NCBI RefSeq assembly: GCF_022763345.1
Contig: NZ_JALEGS010000049.1
Span: 62,001-126,000, forward strand
Direction of reading: 5' to 3'
Length of the DNA: 64,000 nucleotides
From: Phaeodactylibacter sp.
GTDB lineage: Bacteria; Bacteroidota; Bacteroidia; Chitinophagales; Saprospiraceae
In this document: positions 43,945-53,676 of the stretch, in pieces
How the letters are laid out: the number at the start of each line of letters is the position of its first letter
Position numbering within the stretch: position 1 is the first letter of the stretch
The notes under the pieces: generated by a model
The model's input: only the letters and a program-made list of their open reading frames with translations
Databases searched by the model: none
What the model was told of the DNA's origin: nothing
Position numbers and translations under genes: made by a program

Positions 43945-44072
43945 CGGGGTTCACGCAGAGGGCGCGAACCCAAGGCAACGCAGAGGGGCGCGAAGGGCGA
44001 TTGCCCGGTATTTGAAATAGCCAAGCAACCGGGCTCCACGATTTTTGCGCTATCCTTGCGGCTTTGTGTGCA
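43945..44072. repeat. GC-rich imperfect inverted-repeat element
   Basis: The left part holds two tandem copies of ACGCAGAGG(G)GCGCGAA (43953-43968 and 43978-43994). The right end (44042-44070) is an imperfect reverse complement with the CTTGCGGCTTTGTGTG pattern. A CCCGGT/ACCGGG stem lies in the middle. This resembles the dispersed intergenic elements built of GCAGAG/CTTTGCG units that are found in many environmental genomes. Only one copy is in the window. Confidence 0.5.
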
Positions 44073-44129
44073 ACCATTGAAATTATTTCCACTATCATTT
44101 TTTCTGGATACTCAAGAGTTTTACTGTCT

Positions 44130-45506
44130 ATGCTGCATCGTTTATTACTGCTTTCACTGTTTGCAATACCCCTCCTTTTCCACAGCTGCTCCAAAGAAGA
44201 CCAGCAGGACGACATCATGCCCGCCAACCAACTGCCAGTCATTGAGGCACCATCCTCGGTTTCGGCTATTGCCGATTCCCTGTTCACGCTGCAACTGGAA
44301 ATTACCGACCCCGATGGCCCTGTTCCGGTGGTAAGCTTCGAGGGCTTGCCAGACTGGCTGTCCTATGATGCCGCCACGCAGGTGCTTTCCGGTACGCCTG
44401 CCCGCTCCGATCAGGGCAATGTGACCATAGACATCATTGCTGCCGATGATATAGGGCAACGCAAGCGGACGCTAAAGATTGCCGTGCTGGTCTACCTGTC
44501 CATCACCGAAAAGCTCAACAACGAAGTCACCAGTAAATTCCAGTTCACCACCAGCGGTATGCTTGGCGTGTCCGTAGCGCTGATGACCCCCGAGGATGAG
44601 CTCATCACGACCACCCGCGGGGAGCACAGCCCCGGAGGTAACAATCCACTCGACTCCAACTACCGGTACCGGGTGGCCAGCGTGACCAAGTCTTTCACAG
44701 CGACCCTCATCCTCCGCCTGGCAGAAGAGGGCTACTTTGAATTGGATGATAAGCTGTTTGAATACCTGGAAATCCCCGGGCTGGATAACGGGATCGCCAT
44801 CACTATAGAACACCTGCTGACGCACACTTCCGGCATGGGCGACCATCTGAATGACGGGGGCTTTTATACCGGCAGCGACTGGCAGACCCGCGTATGGGAG
44901 CACCAGGACATCTACGACTACACAGTCGATCAGGGTTCCTTCTTCTGGCCTGGCAGCAGCTACCGCTACTCCAATACGGGCTTTTATGTGCTGGGCGCTT
45001 TGGCGGAAGCCGTCACCGGACAGTCCCTGAGTGACCTGTACAAGTCCTACATCTTCAACCCGCTCGGGCTGGATCAAACCCTGTACGACGACTTCAGCTC
45101 CTACGCAGAAAAAATCGACAGCCTGGCGGAAAACAGCCGCTCCTACGAGTACCACCTGACCTCAGTGGGCGCTGCCGGCGCCATCGTTTCCACCCCTTCC
45201 GATCTGGCGAAGTACGGCAATGCCGTGTACGGAGGCGACTTCCTCACCGCTGCTTCCCAAGAGCTGATGATCACCGATTATGGTTTTGCTGTAGGCGGCA
45301 GCAACTACGGACTGGGCACCCGCCTGTGGGACGACTTTGGCATCGTCCACTACGGACACACCGGTTCGCTGATGGACTACCGGAGCATCATCATGTACGT
45401 TCCGGAAGCCGATGTCAGCATCGCCCTGTCCACCAACGATCCGCACCCCAATTGGTTTGATCTGGTGAATGGCGTGTTGGTGGTGGTGACGAATCATTAC
45501 CGGTGA
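44130..45506 (+). CDS. Serine hydrolase lipoprotein of the beta-lactamase class C family
   Basis: The 458-residue protein has a lipoprotein signal (LLFHSCSKED), an Ig-like domain of the He_PIG type (about 30-115; LPDWLSYDAATQVLSGTPA), then a penicillin-binding fold. The catalytic set is complete: SVTK (Ser nucleophile, Lys base), YSN in YRYSNTGF, and HTG in HYGHTGS. Members include D-aminopeptidases, esterases and carboxypeptidases; resistance to beta-lactams cannot be assumed. The N-terminal Ig-like module suggests adhesion or spacing from the membrane. I chose the ATG at 44130 for its lipobox. Confidence 0.9.
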   Translation: MLHRLLLLSLFAIPLLFHSCSKEDQQDDIMPANQLPVIEAPSSVSAIADSLFTLQLEITDPDGPVPVVSFEGLPDWLSYDAATQVLSGTPARSDQGNVTIDIIAADDIGQRKRTLKIAVLVYLSITEKLNNEVTSKFQFTTSGMLGVSVALMTPEDELITTTRGEHSPGGNNPLDSNYRYRVASVTKSFTATLILRLAEEGYFELDDKLFEYLEIPGLDNGIAITIEHLLTHTSGMGDHLNDGGFYTGSDWQTRVWEHQDIYDYTVDQGSFFWPGSSYRYSNTGFYVLGALAEAVTGQSLSDLYKSYIFNPLGLDQTLYDDFSSYAEKIDSLAENSRSYEYHLTSVGAAGAIVSTPSDLAKYGNAVYGGDFLTAASQELMITDYGFAVGGSNYGLGTRLWDDFGIVHYGHTGSLMDYRSIIMYVPEADVSIALSTNDPHPNWFDLVNGVLVVVTNHYR

Positions 45507-45607
45507 TTTAGGCATGGGGTTTCGTCAGCCCCGTTGCAGTATTCATTATAGCGAAACATTGTAGTGGATACAGAGAAGCGTTAAATTACTTGTAAAACCC
45601 CAATACG

Positions 45608-47242
45608 ATGCAAAAGTTAGCGCTATCTTTAGTCCTGTCCGTATTTAGTACGACCCTGTCTGCCCAGTGGGAAAAAGCCTTTCCTGACCTGATGTCCGGA
45701 GAGGTCACGCAAATCCTAGAGCGGAACAGCGGTAATTATGCCATGCTGGTGCCCAACCGCAATCGGCTGCTGGAATTTACTCCTGCTGGAGAATTGATCA
45801 CCAATGAGGCTCTTCCATATGACCTCAATGCCTGGCAACAGTTTTCTTTAGAGGAAACTCCGGATAGTGCGCTTGCTTTTCCTGTCAATGTAGGGTTTTG
45901 TTCCGGTTGGGCAAATATACTGCTCGTCGATTCGGAGGGGGGCAGGCAAGAAGTGCCCTTTGAGCAGGGGACTACGTTTAATGTTCTTCCTTTAACGGGG
46001 GAGTCTTTTCTGGTGCACAATTACTACGACGATATGCTTCAGGAAATAAAGGTATCCGGGCAGGTGGTCCGGGAAATCCCTTTTCCTGGTGGGCAGGAGT
46101 TTCTGGAATTTGAACGACTAAGTGATACAACTATTGCCATCGGGACACTTCAGCATATTATCATTACGGATACGGCTTTGTCAGTCCTGGACACTTTGCC
46201 AGGCTACCGTGGGCAGCAGGTGGAATCGAATGGCTCAGGCGGGCTGATCAGCTATGATCAGGACTCGGTATGGCTGCACGATGAGGCGATGCAGCTTCAG
46301 GCTGTTGTAGCATCGGCATCAGGTGCTGCTATAGAGTCTGTTGCAATTGGCTATGGACAGGTCGCACTCTTGCATGACAATGGATTGATCAATATTTATG
46401 ACAGTACTTTACAGCCACTAAGCGGCTTCAATATAGATCAGGGTATACAGCCCAACGACTTTGCAATTACCCCTACCGGTTACCTACTGGTCGGGCGCGC
46501 AGGAGTTGCCCCCTTCCTAAAACATTATGAGTTTAATGGATTCAGTGAATCGGAGGGATATGATATTGTACTTTCGGAAATCGAGGTGCAGGGGCCTGCT
46601 GTTGTTAGTAGCCGGGAGCTCAGCGTGCCGGTTGGTGAAGTGCTGGTTTACGACTTGCCGGTCGCCCGGTTTACACTTGAGAATCACGGTCCTGATACCG
46701 TGCATACCCTTTTTCTAGCCATTCGTTTCCCCTGGGTCAGTTATGATATCTGGAACGGTTGTTATTCTCTTGAACAGTTCAATAAAGAAAACTGGGATAA
46801 CTTGAATTTTGCCCCGGGCAGTACCATTGAGCTGGAATGGGACATCCCGGAGTTTGAATTCAATAGTTTCGGCATTATTGGAGACCCCTACCAGCTTTGC
46901 GTTACAGCGGAATTGCCCAACTACAGCTTCGATTACAACCCCTCGGATAACCGCAGTTGTGCCACTACGCTCTACGTCAACACCCCGGAGCCCGCCCTTA
47001 ATGCCGTTCATCTGAAAGCCCTGCCCAATCCAGCCACCGGCCAGGTACAGGTAGAATGGTCTTTACCGGTACAAGAGCCAGTGGTGGTACGCTTGCACAA
47101 TGCCATTGGGCAGTTGGTGTACGAAGCTCCGGGAGCGCCTAAATCTCCGGTGTTTTTACCCCCTCAGGCTGCCGGATGGTATGTGGCCAGCCTTTGGCGG
47201 CAGGGGCAGCGGCTGGCGCAGCAGAAAGTGGTTTGGCATTAA
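45608..47242 (+). CDS. T9SS-sorted secreted protein of unknown function
   Basis: The 544-residue protein has a signal peptide (MQKLALSLVLSVFSTTLSAQ) and a region of propeller-like repeats (about 30-310). A CARDB-like or Ig-like domain with two Cys pairs (about 340-460) follows, and then a type A sorting domain (LKALPNPATGQVQVEW to QQKVVWH). It should be exported by the T9SS and anchored or released at the surface. No enzyme motif was seen. Its TAA stop shares TTAA (47239-47242) with the stop of the convergent T9SS gene. Confidence 0.86.
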   Translation: MQKLALSLVLSVFSTTLSAQWEKAFPDLMSGEVTQILERNSGNYAMLVPNRNRLLEFTPAGELITNEALPYDLNAWQQFSLEETPDSALAFPVNVGFCSGWANILLVDSEGGRQEVPFEQGTTFNVLPLTGESFLVHNYYDDMLQEIKVSGQVVREIPFPGGQEFLEFERLSDTTIAIGTLQHIIITDTALSVLDTLPGYRGQQVESNGSGGLISYDQDSVWLHDEAMQLQAVVASASGAAIESVAIGYGQVALLHDNGLINIYDSTLQPLSGFNIDQGIQPNDFAITPTGYLLVGRAGVAPFLKHYEFNGFSESEGYDIVLSEIEVQGPAVVSSRELSVPVGEVLVYDLPVARFTLENHGPDTVHTLFLAIRFPWVSYDIWNGCYSLEQFNKENWDNLNFAPGSTIELEWDIPEFEFNSFGIIGDPYQLCVTAELPNYSFDYNPSDNRSCATTLYVNTPEPALNAVHLKALPNPATGQVQVEWSLPVQEPVVVRLHNAIGQLVYEAPGAPKSPVFLPPQAAGWYVASLWRQGQRLAQQKVVWH

Positions 47243-49638
47243 TGCACCACCACCTTTTCCACCCGAATCCCCCTTTCCGTCCGCACCCGTAGGGTATAAA
47301 GCCCCGCCGGCAGCCCGCTCAAATCCAGCGTATGCTGCTCCATGAAGGGGCCCTGTGTGCGGCGTACCGGTTGTCCGGTGCTGTTCCAGACCTCCAGTTG
47401 TTCCACCTGCTGCCCGGGGAATTGTACGTGGAGCTGCCCGGTGGTGGGGTTGGGGAAAACCTGAAGCTCCTCTTGCTCTGGCACATCTTCCGTGTCCACA
47501 AAAACACCCTCAAAGGTAACCGGCACGGTCATGCCGCCAATGGGGATCAGGCTGCCATCGGCCCGCACCGCGACGATGTCCCGGAAACGCAGGTAGGTGG
47601 TATCCGATGGGACGGGAATATCGAATAACTCCCGGGCCCGCAGCGTCAACATTTCGTAAGAGGTAGCACTTTCAATGAGCGCATCGGGCGCCATTTTAAA
47701 CCGGGCAAAGCCAATAAGCCCTTCTGTATTCAGGGGCATCCGGGCGTACAGTTCTGAAGAAGTGCCCGAAATACCGGTCCCGGCATTTGTGACGCCATCA
47801 AAGTAACGGGTGTCAAATTCGAGGGAGAAGGATAAACCTTTGAGGTCTGGTACCTCTGCCAGAGAGATGCGGGTGAAGATGCTCTGCCCTTCTGTTACAT
47901 CGATAAACCCATTGGGAAAAGCAGAAGTGACCTGCAATTCCGGGCCTTCCACGTAAGTCGGGCTCTCCACATAGTCGGGCCGCCGCAGATTGTAGTTGAG
48001 GTGGGTGACTTCCACATCAGCGGTGTCAATGGCGCCATTTCCATCGGTATCGGCATGTTTGACCAAATCGGTGGCCCAATCATCGGCTGCTTTGGGGCCC
48101 CAGAACAACCCACCGTCGCGGGTAGGGCCGGTGGCCGTCGCGTTCAGCCCGATAGCGAGCAGGTCTTCCTGATTGGCAATACCATCGGCATTGGCATCCC
48201 CGGGCCATACGCAGTCAGCTGTGCAAAGCGATTGTTGAGAACAGGCGTTTTCAAAGCCGTTGTCGTAAGCCTCATGCAGGGCATCAAGCTCGCCGTACAT
48301 GGCGGAGACGTTTTCGAGAAAGTCATTGCCGGGCACACGGGTGTAGAGCCGGGCGGTGGCGATTTTTATGGACTCATTAGGTTCTAGCTCTCCCAGCTGA
48401 ACACTCCCGATACCCCGCAAGTCACCAGAAGCCAACTCTTCGGTTAGCATAGACCAACCTTCAGGGTCATTCGGATCATCATGAAAAGCAAAAGCCGTTT
48501 CTTCCTCAGAGCTCATATAGCCCGTGCCACCAATGGTCATCGGAGTACCATCCCCCCAAATGCCGTTCATAAAATGGTAGAAATCCAATATGCCCGAAGG
48601 ATCACTAGTTCCTGGAAGAGCACTGGAATTATTATAGTAAATGTAGGAGTTAAGCGGATGGCTAAGGATAACAGTCGATTGCACAGGTGGATTTTCCCCG
48701 AAACTGCCCACACCAAACGGGCAGGGAGTTTGATCAGTATTGGTCTGATTGTATACAAAGAAGGCATTTTGCTCCGGAGCGGAACCTAAATAGTCATCCG
48801 TATAGCACCCCAGGTCAAAGTCGGTCCAAATGGCCATATACAGCGAATCTAGTATCTCTGGTGCCCGGTTGATGATTTTGTAATTGATGAAAACGCTTCT
48901 ATCGAGGAAGTTGTCATTGCATTCAACGGACCATGCTGTTCGTTGTACTTCTACGTCAAGGTGATTGCCCTGCGACTGTGTATGGGCGACTCCGGAATCA
49001 TTAAAAACGCTCCAAACGATTTGACTTGGTATAATTGAAACACCTTCCAGCGCCGGGTAATCTCCGGCCATTGGATTGTAGATGCCGTCCCCATCCGTGT
49101 CCGCAAAGGGGGCCAACCCATGTTCATCATTGGGTAAGGGAAAGCCCAAAACAGGTTCGAAAAAAGGATTCCCTTTCCCGGGCCATTCCAGGATAGCGGC
49201 AATCGGGAATTCAATATTCCCATTGTCTTCGAAATCAGCTCGATGGGCTTCAATTTCATACCGGCGTACACTCCAGGTACGATCCCAGTTAGCGCAAGTC
49301 GTAGCATCCACGGGATCGATAAAGGGGCGCGGTCCTGGTGCATAATCCGTCTCCCCACTGGCTCTGCCGTAAGTTTGAGCGGCGAGTTTCAAGTTCCCCG
49401 CAGCGTCAACTCCCCCCAGCCACAGCCCTTCCGCAAAAATAGTACTGGGCATGCCCGGAGCGCTTGTGATGCGAAACTGCCCGTCACTGCCATCCCAAAA
49501 CAGATCCCCACCGGTCGTAATCCGGGCCTGGATTTCGTTGCCAAATAAGTCGCTCATGTTTTCAGGGGGCTCGCACTGTGCATTCAGGAGGTGCTGCAAG
49601 CCTAAGGCGGTAATCAGTAGAAGTATCCGAGTCTGCAT
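47239..49638 (-). CDS. T9SS-sorted protein with dockerin-like and cohesin-like domains (paralogue 1)
   Basis: The 799-residue protein has a signal peptide ending at LLNAQ, and a large N-terminal part (about 20-440) beginning FGNEIQARITTGGDLFWDG. A Cys-containing hinge (CTADCVWPGDANADG) leads into two dockerin-type calcium repeats (GDANADGIANQEDLLAIGLN and DTDGNGAIDTADVEVTHLNY, about 480-550). A cohesin-like beta-sandwich follows (SIFTRISLAEVPDLKGLSFS), and then a type A sorting domain (LQVFPNPTTGQLHVQF to VEKVVVH). A near-identical layout is found in the next gene, so the two are a tandem duplication. Function is unknown; calcium-dependent assembly is suggested. Confidence 0.87.
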   Translation of the reverse strand: MQTRILLLITALGLQHLLNAQCEPPENMSDLFGNEIQARITTGGDLFWDGSDGQFRITSAPGMPSTIFAEGLWLGGVDAAGNLKLAAQTYGRASGETDYAPGPRPFIDPVDATTCANWDRTWSVRRYEIEAHRADFEDNGNIEFPIAAILEWPGKGNPFFEPVLGFPLPNDEHGLAPFADTDGDGIYNPMAGDYPALEGVSIIPSQIVWSVFNDSGVAHTQSQGNHLDVEVQRTAWSVECNDNFLDRSVFINYKIINRAPEILDSLYMAIWTDFDLGCYTDDYLGSAPEQNAFFVYNQTNTDQTPCPFGVGSFGENPPVQSTVILSHPLNSYIYYNNSSALPGTSDPSGILDFYHFMNGIWGDGTPMTIGGTGYMSSEEETAFAFHDDPNDPEGWSMLTEELASGDLRGIGSVQLGELEPNESIKIATARLYTRVPGNDFLENVSAMYGELDALHEAYDNGFENACSQQSLCTADCVWPGDANADGIANQEDLLAIGLNATATGPTRDGGLFWGPKAADDWATDLVKHADTDGNGAIDTADVEVTHLNYNLRRPDYVESPTYVEGPELQVTSAFPNGFIDVTEGQSIFTRISLAEVPDLKGLSFSLEFDTRYFDGVTNAGTGISGTSSELYARMPLNTEGLIGFARFKMAPDALIESATSYEMLTLRARELFDIPVPSDTTYLRFRDIVAVRADGSLIPIGGMTVPVTFEGVFVDTEDVPEQEELQVFPNPTTGQLHVQFPGQQVEQLEVWNSTGQPVRRTQGPFMEQHTLDLSGLPAGLYTLRVRTERGIRVEKVVVH

Positions 49639-49737
49639 ACGCTATTATTTTGATGTAAACACCAATATTGTGGTTTTCTTTAAAACATTCCATCCGGAAT
49701 GAGTGAATATCCTTTCTTACTTGCTGAATGCGCTTTA

Positions 49738-52135
49738 TCAGGGTGTCAGTATGACTTTCCGGTTGGACCATTGCCCCTGATTTTCCACCTGCAGCCAGTA
49801 CAAGCCCGCAGAGAAATCTGACAAGTCCAGGTCTTGCGTTTCTGAAAAATAGCCTTGCTGTTGGAGCAAAACTTGTCCGGTAGGGCTGATGAGCCGGATG
49901 CCCTCCCATTCCCGTCCGGGTGCCCGCAGGTGCAATTGCCCGTTGGTGGGGTTGGGATAGATGGATAGTTCAGGCAGGGCATCGTCTTTGGTACTGACCA
50001 TAGGCAGACCGTCAAATATAACCATGGCATCCGTTCCCCCTAGGTCAAACAATTCACCATCGGGCTTGATGGCTACAATATTCCTAAACCGAAGATAGGT
50101 AGTATCTGAGGGCAGAGGTTCCGTATAGTTGTCGTAAGTATGCAAATTAAAGGCTTTGAAAATAAGATCGCCGCTTATCCAACTGTTCTCATCCCCCAGC
50201 TGAAAGTCCGCATACTGCAGGACCGGGGCGTTAGAGGCATGCTGTGCAATAGATAGGCGGGAGTCTGTGATGGGGGGCGTATTGCCCGACAAAGTCAGTT
50301 CCAGGTAACGGGGATCGTACTCCAGCTCAAACGCCAGCCCTTTGAGCTTTGGCGGGGCGTTGAGTTGTATGCGGCCGAAGTACGACTCTGACGGGAAGAA
50401 GGTCCCGAAAACGCCACCAATTACATTGGCCGCTTGCAGCTCCGGCCCTTCAGGATAGGTGTGGACAGGAGCGTAGCCTTCGCGGGTATTCCCGTAATGC
50501 AGAAGAGTGATCAGAATATCCTCAGAAGCAATGCTGCCATTGCCATCTGCATCAGCAAACTGCTGCCCGGGAACCGTCCATTCACCGCTGTTTTGTGGTC
50601 CCCAGGCGGGTGGTAAAGCCCGGGCAGGGCCGGTTTCCCCAAGGTTGAGCCCCATATCGATAAGGTCTGCATGATTGGCAATGCCATCGTTATTCATGTC
50701 ACCGGGCCAGACACAGTTGGTGTCACAGAGTGCCGGAATGGCGCAGCCCGCTTCAAACTGTTGGTCGTAGAGCGTTTGCAATTGGGCCAGGTCTTCGTAC
50801 ATCTGATCGAAGCCTTCTGCAAAACTCAGGCCAGTAGTGGCCGTATACACCCGGGCGGTAGTAACCTCAAAGCTTTCGCCGGGCAGCAATGTTCCGATTT
50901 CAATACCTCCGACCGGCCGAAAATCACCTGGCTCTACCTCTGTATTGGGTAAGGCCCAGGATTCAGGGTCGGCTGGATGCCCGGGGAAGGCAAAGGAGGT
51001 AACAGACCCGCCACTTTCGTAACCTGAGCCTCCTTCGGTCAGAGGCGTCCCATCGGTAAATAAGCCATCCGCCAAACGGTAGATCTCCAGGGAGTCATTT
51101 GGGTAGGTCACGGGCTCCATGGAATGGTCGAAGCTGGTGGCATACTGGACCGAAGCAAAGGATTTATCCAGGACAATAGCTGAATTTATTGGGGGCGAAC
51201 CCTGGAAAGCCGTTACACCGGCGCTGCAGAATTGTTGATCCATCGGCGCTGCATTATACCCAAAGCAGGCATTCAGCTCCGGCGCAGAACCCATATAGTC
51301 ATCATAGTGGCACCCAATATCGAAATCAATAAACAGGCCCATGTGCATATCTTCGATGGGGGCAGCGCTGCGGTTAATGATGTGGTACCGGACAAAAACC
51401 GACTGATTAAGCAGAGGGTTGTCCTCACAGCCGAAGGCCCAAACGGTCCGTTGCACCTCCACACCGAGCGGGAGGGCATTGGATTCCTCGTGTGGCCCGT
51501 TCAGGTCATTGAAGACATTCCAAACCAGCTGTGCAGGTAGCAACTCAGTATCTTCCAAGGCTGGGTAATCACCCATCAGGGGATCGTAGATGCCGTTTTG
51601 GTTGACATCCCGGTAGGGAGCCAGCCCATGCTCGTCATTGGGAAGGGCTAGTCCGGTACGTTCTTCAAAGTGTGGGTTGCCTTTGGCTGGCCATTCCAAA
51701 ATGGCAGAGAGGGGTTCATCAATGGCTTCATTATCTGCAAAATCAGACAAGTGTTGCTCAACTTCAAAGCGCCTCACGCTGAAAATCCGGTTCCAGCCGG
51801 AACAATCGTATTGCGGCAAATTGCCATTTGAGGGAAGCGGGCCAGGGTAATAGTCATCTGCATTTATTGAAATGCCGTAGAGGGAAGCCGCCACGCGCAG
51901 GGTGCCATCTGTTGATCGGCCGCCCAGCCACAAGCCTTCGTTCAATAGGGTAGCGGGCTCCCCTTCATCATAATACCGTCCCAGGCTTCGGTCTCTGCCA
52001 TCCCAAAACAGGCTGCCTCCGGTGGTGACCGGTGCAACGATGTCATTGCCAAACAAATTCATCGAGGAAATGGTCCGGTCGCATTGGGCATGACTGAAAA
52101 GGCCAATCAGTAAAAAGGGTAAGTGCGTTTTTCAT
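49738..52135 (-). CDS. T9SS-sorted paralogue 2 with a frameshift just after the ATG
   Basis: The open frame of 774 residues from 52062 starts MNLFGNDIVAPVTTGG and lacks a signal peptide. Upstream, in the same frame, the sequence reads KTHLPFLLIGLFSHAQCDRT, a perfect signal peptide end matching the paralogue's NAQCEP, but a stop codon precedes it. The only ATG (52135) is out of frame by one base because five A's follow it. Removing one A gives MKTHLPFLLIG and a 798-residue protein, the same length as the paralogue (799). Domains are the same: N-part, CVWPGDMNNDG hinge, two dockerin repeats, cohesin-like domain and sorting domain (LSIYPNPTNGQLHL). The shift may be a sequencing error, a true mutation or a slippery on/off tract. 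Confidence 0.85.
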
Positions 52136-52285
52136 ACCAGTGGATTTTGAAACATATAAGATACTGGTTTTTCCGGACAAACGGACAATGTGAACTTGTG
52201 AAATCGTATTTTGACTTCGTGCGTACAATCCCTCAATGTGTGAGCAACGCAATTTTCCTACCTTCGCGAAAAGTAACGTTTTCAA

Positions 52286-53041
52286 ATGCTAGCCAAACGC
52301 ATCATACCCTGCCTGGATATCAAGGACGGGCGCACCGTAAAGGGTGTCAATTTTGTCAACCTGCGCGATGCGGGTGACCCCGTGGAGCTGGGCGCCCTCT
52401 ACAGCGAGCAGGGGGCCGACGAACTGGTCTTCCTGGATATCACCGCCACGCACGAAAAACGCAAAACTCTGGCGGCGCTGGCCCACGATATCGCGGAGCA
52501 CCTGAGTATCCCCTTCACCATCGGCGGGGGCATTAAATCTGTTGAGGATGTGGATGTCCTCCTGGCCTCCGGGGCAGACAAGATTTCCATCAACTCGGCA
52601 GCGGTGCGCAACCCGCAGTTGATCGAAGACCTCGCGAAGCGCTTCGGGAGTCAGTTTGTGGTCGTAGCTGTGGATGCGAAGTCCATTGACGGCGACTGGT
52701 TTGTCCACCTCAATGGCGGTCGGCTGGCTACCGAGGTGCGGCTGCTCGATTGGGTAAAAGAAGCTGAAGACCGGGGGGCTGGGGAAATCCTCTTTACCTC
52801 CATGAACCACGATGGCACCAAGAATGGCTTTGCCAACGATATCACCGCCCGGGTATCCGAAACGGTTTCCATTCCGGTCATTGCTTCAGGCGGTGCCGGG
52901 AACATGGAGCACTTCTATGATGTTTTCACGGAAGGTAAGGCCGATGCCGGGCTGGCGGCCAGTATTTTCCACTTTCGTGAAATCGGCATCACCGACCTGA
53001 AGTCCTATCTTAGGGATAAGGGCGTAACCGTGCGGCTTTAA
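52286..53041 (+). CDS. hisF: Imidazole glycerol phosphate synthase, cyclase subunit
   Basis: HisF uses ammonia from HisH to convert PRFAR to IGP and AICAR. The 251-residue TIM barrel has both catalytic Asp residues ([15 protein letters not shown] at the start; [14 protein letters not shown] in the middle) and the phosphate loops [11 protein letters not shown] and [10 protein letters not shown]. It starts its own unit with hisIE 26 bases downstream, 40 kb from hisH in this window. It is divergent from the frameshifted T9SS gene. A weak -7 box (TACCTTCG, 52259) is present. Confidence 0.97.
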   Translation: MLAKRIIPCLDIKDGRTVKGVNFVNLRDAGDPVELGALYSEQGADELVFLDITATHEKRKTLAALAHDIAEHLSIPFTIGGGIKSVEDVDVLLASGADKISINSAAVRNPQLIEDLAKRFGSQFVVVAVDAKSIDGDWFVHLNGGRLATEVRLLDWVKEAEDRGAGEILFTSMNHDGTKNGFANDITARVSETVSIPVIASGGAGNMEHFYDVFTEGKADAGLAASIFHFREIGITDLKSYLRDKGVTVRL

Positions 53042-53067
53042 AACATTCACCTCAAAGACAATCAACG

Positions 53068-53673
53068 ATGGCTGTAGATCCAACCACTATAGATTTTCAG
53101 AAAGGCGATGGCCTTGTGCCCGCTATTGTACAGGATGCCACCACCGGACGGGTGCTCATGCAGGGGTATATGAATGAGCAGGCGCTGCAGAAAACCCTGG
53201 ATACGAAGCAGGTTACCTTTTTCAGCCGCAGCAAAAACCGCTTGTGGACCAAAGGCGAGACTTCCGGCAATACGCTTTTGCTGGTAGATATCAAGGCCGA
53301 TTGTGATCAGGACTCCCTGTTGGTCTATGCCCATCCGGCGGGCCCGGTCTGCCACAAAGGCACTGACACCTGCTGGGCGGAAGACAACTACCCGGCGGGC
53401 TTCCTTGGGCACCTGGAGTCGGTCATCCAAAGCCGGAAAAATGCCGATCCGGATACTTCCTACACCGCCCGCCTCTTTGCCCGCGGCATGAATAAGGTGG
53501 CCCAAAAGGTAGGGGAGGAGGCCGTGGAGCTGGTCATCGAGGCCAAAGACGATAACGAAGCGCTCTTCCTCAATGAAGCGGCGGACCTGATGTACCACTA
53601 TCTGGTCTTACTGGCCGCCAAGGGCTACGAGCTGAAGGATGTGCTGAAAGTTTTGGAGGAGCGGCACCGGTAA
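53068..53673 (+). CDS. hisI: Bifunctional phosphoribosyl-AMP cyclohydrolase / phosphoribosyl-ATP pyrophosphatase
   Basis: The 201-residue HisIE fusion performs steps 2 and 3 of histidine synthesis. Residues 1-110 are the cyclohydrolase, with the family segments FFSRSKNRLWTKGETSGNTL and the metal-site residues in DCDQDSLLVYAHP and GPVCHKGTDTCW. Residues 115-201 are the pyrophosphatase, with the acidic KVGEEAVELVIEAK helix. It lies 26 bases after hisF and is followed by a DUF3667 gene after 3 bases, so all three may be co-transcribed. Confidence 0.96.
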   Translation: MAVDPTTIDFQKGDGLVPAIVQDATTGRVLMQGYMNEQALQKTLDTKQVTFFSRSKNRLWTKGETSGNTLLLVDIKADCDQDSLLVYAHPAGPVCHKGTDTCWAEDNYPAGFLGHLESVIQSRKNADPDTSYTARLFARGMNKVAQKVGEEAVELVIEAKDDNEALFLNEAADLMYHYLVLLAAKGYELKDVLKVLEERHR

Positions 53674-53676
53674 AAT

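Larger units (their letters stand above)
43625..44129. other. Intergenic region with gene debris and repeats
   Basis: This 505-base gap holds, in order, an AT-rich stretch (43625-43780), the truncated pagL-like start (43784-43846) with its duplicated promoter block (43865-43892), and a GC-rich imperfect inverted-repeat element (43945-44072). No complete gene is present. Confidence 0.7.

Noticed and set aside
44130..45506. Beta-lactam resistance gene
   Set aside because: The fold and motifs fit the broad class C/serine hydrolase family; a lipoprotein with an Ig-like module is more likely a peptidase or esterase, and no resistance context is present.
52043..52285. 80-codon frame covering the ATG at 52135
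   Set aside because: This is the wrong-frame reading of the T9SS signal peptide region; the conserved NAQC/HAQC match is in the other frame.
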